The position numbers and the translations under genes were made by a program. The notes below the pieces were generated by a model. It had not been told where the DNA came from. It did not search any database and was given only the letters and a program-made list of their open reading frames with translations. A stretch of DNA of 16,715 bases. It comes from Xanthobacteraceae bacterium (GTDB lineage Bacteria > Pseudomonadota > Alphaproteobacteria > Rhizobiales > Xanthobacteraceae). Shown here in pieces: positions 15,614 through 16,715 of the stretch. The stretch spans positions 1 through 16,715 of the forward strand of contig JASHRR010001014.1 in NCBI GenBank assembly GCA_030037185.1. The letters run 5' to 3'. Each line of letters opens with the position of its first letter. Position 1 is the stretch's first letter.

Positions 15614-16715
15614 ATGCGCGACCGCTTCGCGGGTTCGACGGTAACCGTCGCCATTGCCGCCGCCGCTCTCAGCGCCGCCATTTCGGTGCCCAGCAGCCGG
15701 ATTTCGGCTCAGGCTTCCTCACCTTCTGAAGGGGTCCGGGCGGCGCAAGGCAAGCTAGGGGCGGCGCCGAAAACGCCCTGGGGCGAACCCGACCTGCAGG
15801 GAATTTGGACGGACGAATTTGATACCGCCCTACAGCGCCCTCCGCGATTTGCGAACCAGGAGGTTTTCACCGAAGCGCAGCGCGAAGAGCTCGACAAGGA
15901 GCGAACCGCGCTCTACAGCGAGGAAAGACCCGCCGAGCGCGGCACGGAGTTCGACGTCGCACGTGCCTACAACCACGCAGTATTCTTGTCCAACAAGCGC
16001 GTCGGCACCCGCACGTCGCTGATTGTGGATCCGCCCGATGGCCGGATTCCGCAACTGACGCCGGCGGCGCAGAAGATCGCCGCGGCTGACCGGGACTTCC
16101 GTCTGGCGCTGCTGCAGTCGACTGACACGTGCAAAACCAAGTCGTCCCGCTGCAGAGGCGGCAAATATGACCCGGCTCCTTCGCCGCGGCGCGCCGAGCT
16201 GCCGCCTCGCTACAACACCCTTCGCATGAACCGCTATGACCGTCCGGAGGACGGCGGTTTGTCCGAGCGCTGCCTGACCGGCGGGCTGCCCGAGTTTGGC
16301 ACGGCGTTCGGCGGGAGCTTCCGCCGTATCGTACAGACCCCCGGCGGCATCACGATGTTCTACGACGTGGGTCAGGGACAAGGCTGGCAGCGCAATATCG
16401 TCATGGATGGGAGCCCGCATTTGCCGGCTGACATTCGCCAGTGGTTTGGCGACTCGCGCGGCCATTGGGAGGGAGACACTCTTGTCATTGACGTCACGAA
16501 TTTCAGTCCGAAGACCGATTATCGCGGTTCGCGCGAGAACCTGCACCTCATCGAGCGGTGGAGGCGGACGTCCCCGACCGCGCTCGAATACGTCGTGACC
16601 ATTGAAGACCCGACCGTGTGGACGCATCCGTGGACGGTCCGCCAGGAGTTCACCAAGCAGAGCGATCAGGAGGACAGAATCTATTACGAGCCGCGCTGCG
16701 TCGAAGGAAACTACG
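15614..16715 (+). CDS. Secreted PDxxGxW / WEGDTLVID-family protein, truncated by the window edge
   Basis: Open from ATG 15614 to the last base (367 complete codons, no stop). AAGGGAGGT at 15601-15609 is a strong ribosome binding site. A signal peptide is likely (hydrophobic about 8-25, cut near SAQA at 31-34). The family motifs are complete: EPDLQGIW (58-65), ERCLTGGLP (218-226), RRIVQTPGGITMFYD (237-251), MDGSPH (264-269) and GHWEGDTLVIDV (283-294). Of the three members in this window it is the closest to what I know of the family, and it has a longer N-terminal region (70-200), including a CysCys-free loop with Cys173 and Cys180. It probably ends shortly after the window. It is divergent from the NHL protein gene rather than adjacent to a quinoprotein. 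Function unknown. Confidence 0.85.
   Translation, partial: MRDRFAGSTVTVAIAAAALSAAISVPSSRISAQASSPSEGVRAAQGKLGAAPKTPWGEPDLQGIWTDEFDTALQRPPRFANQEVFTEAQREELDKERTALYSEERPAERGTEFDVARAYNHAVFLSNKRVGTRTSLIVDPPDGRIPQLTPAAQKIAAADRDFRLALLQSTDTCKTKSSRCRGGKYDPAPSPRRAELPPRYNTLRMNRYDRPEDGGLSERCLTGGLPEFGTAFGGSFRRIVQTPGGITMFYDVGQGQGWQRNIVMDGSPHLPADIRQWFGDSRGHWEGDTLVIDVTNFSPKTDYRGSRENLHLIERWRRTSPTALEYVVTIEDPTVWTHPWTVRQEFTKQSDQEDRIYYEPRCVEGNY

Noticed and set aside
15830..16627. Minus-strand open frame of 265 codons
   Set aside because: It is antisense to the third PDxxGxW protein, whose motifs and ribosome binding site are convincing.

Overview
The window is GC-rich, with strong GGGAGG-type ribosome binding sites and a gene content typical of soil Alphaproteobacteria: a MoeA pair, periplasmic quinoproteins, MarR and P450 genes. 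A member of the Hyphomicrobiales (Bradyrhizobium or Xanthobacteraceae-like) is the best guess; no rRNA or other marker gene confirms it. I see no tRNA, rRNA, transposase, integrase or CRISPR array.

Layout. (1) 262-3391, minus strand: a two-gene molybdenum-cofactor operon, a MoeA-like protein with a worn active site followed by MoeA fused to a periplasmic-binding-protein-like domain. (2) 3799-6557, plus strand: a secreted protein of a poorly described family (here the 'PDxxGxW / WEGDTLVID family', a label for this report) followed by a PQQ-dependent alcohol dehydrogenase-like quinoprotein. (3) 6713-9712: a cytochrome P450 split by a frameshift just before its heme-binding loop, then a MarR regulator divergent from a SAM methyltransferase, with a palindromic operator candidate between the last two. 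(4) 10121-12802, plus strand: a second, clearly paralogous quinoprotein followed 33 bp later by another PDxxGxW protein, then a strong hairpin. (5) 13122-13577, minus strand: a small secreted Tyr-rich protein with three 36-bp tandem repeats. (6) 14167-15330, minus strand: a secreted NHL-type beta-propeller protein, divergent from a third PDxxGxW protein (15614 to the window edge, still open).

How it may work together. Both quinoproteins are exported and lack a heme-c domain. Each is paired with a PDxxGxW protein, upstream in one case and downstream in the other. This suggests a periplasmic oxidation module in which the quinoprotein oxidises an unknown alcohol or aldehyde and the partner binds substrate, metal or an electron acceptor. 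Both quinoproteins carry the Asp-x-Asp pair associated with lanthanide-dependent enzymes, yet differ from classical family members at two other active-site positions: the metal-ligand Glu reads as Asp, and the vicinal Cys-Cys is missing. This module is the part of the window most worth following up. Substrates, electron acceptors and partner function cannot be read from the sequence.
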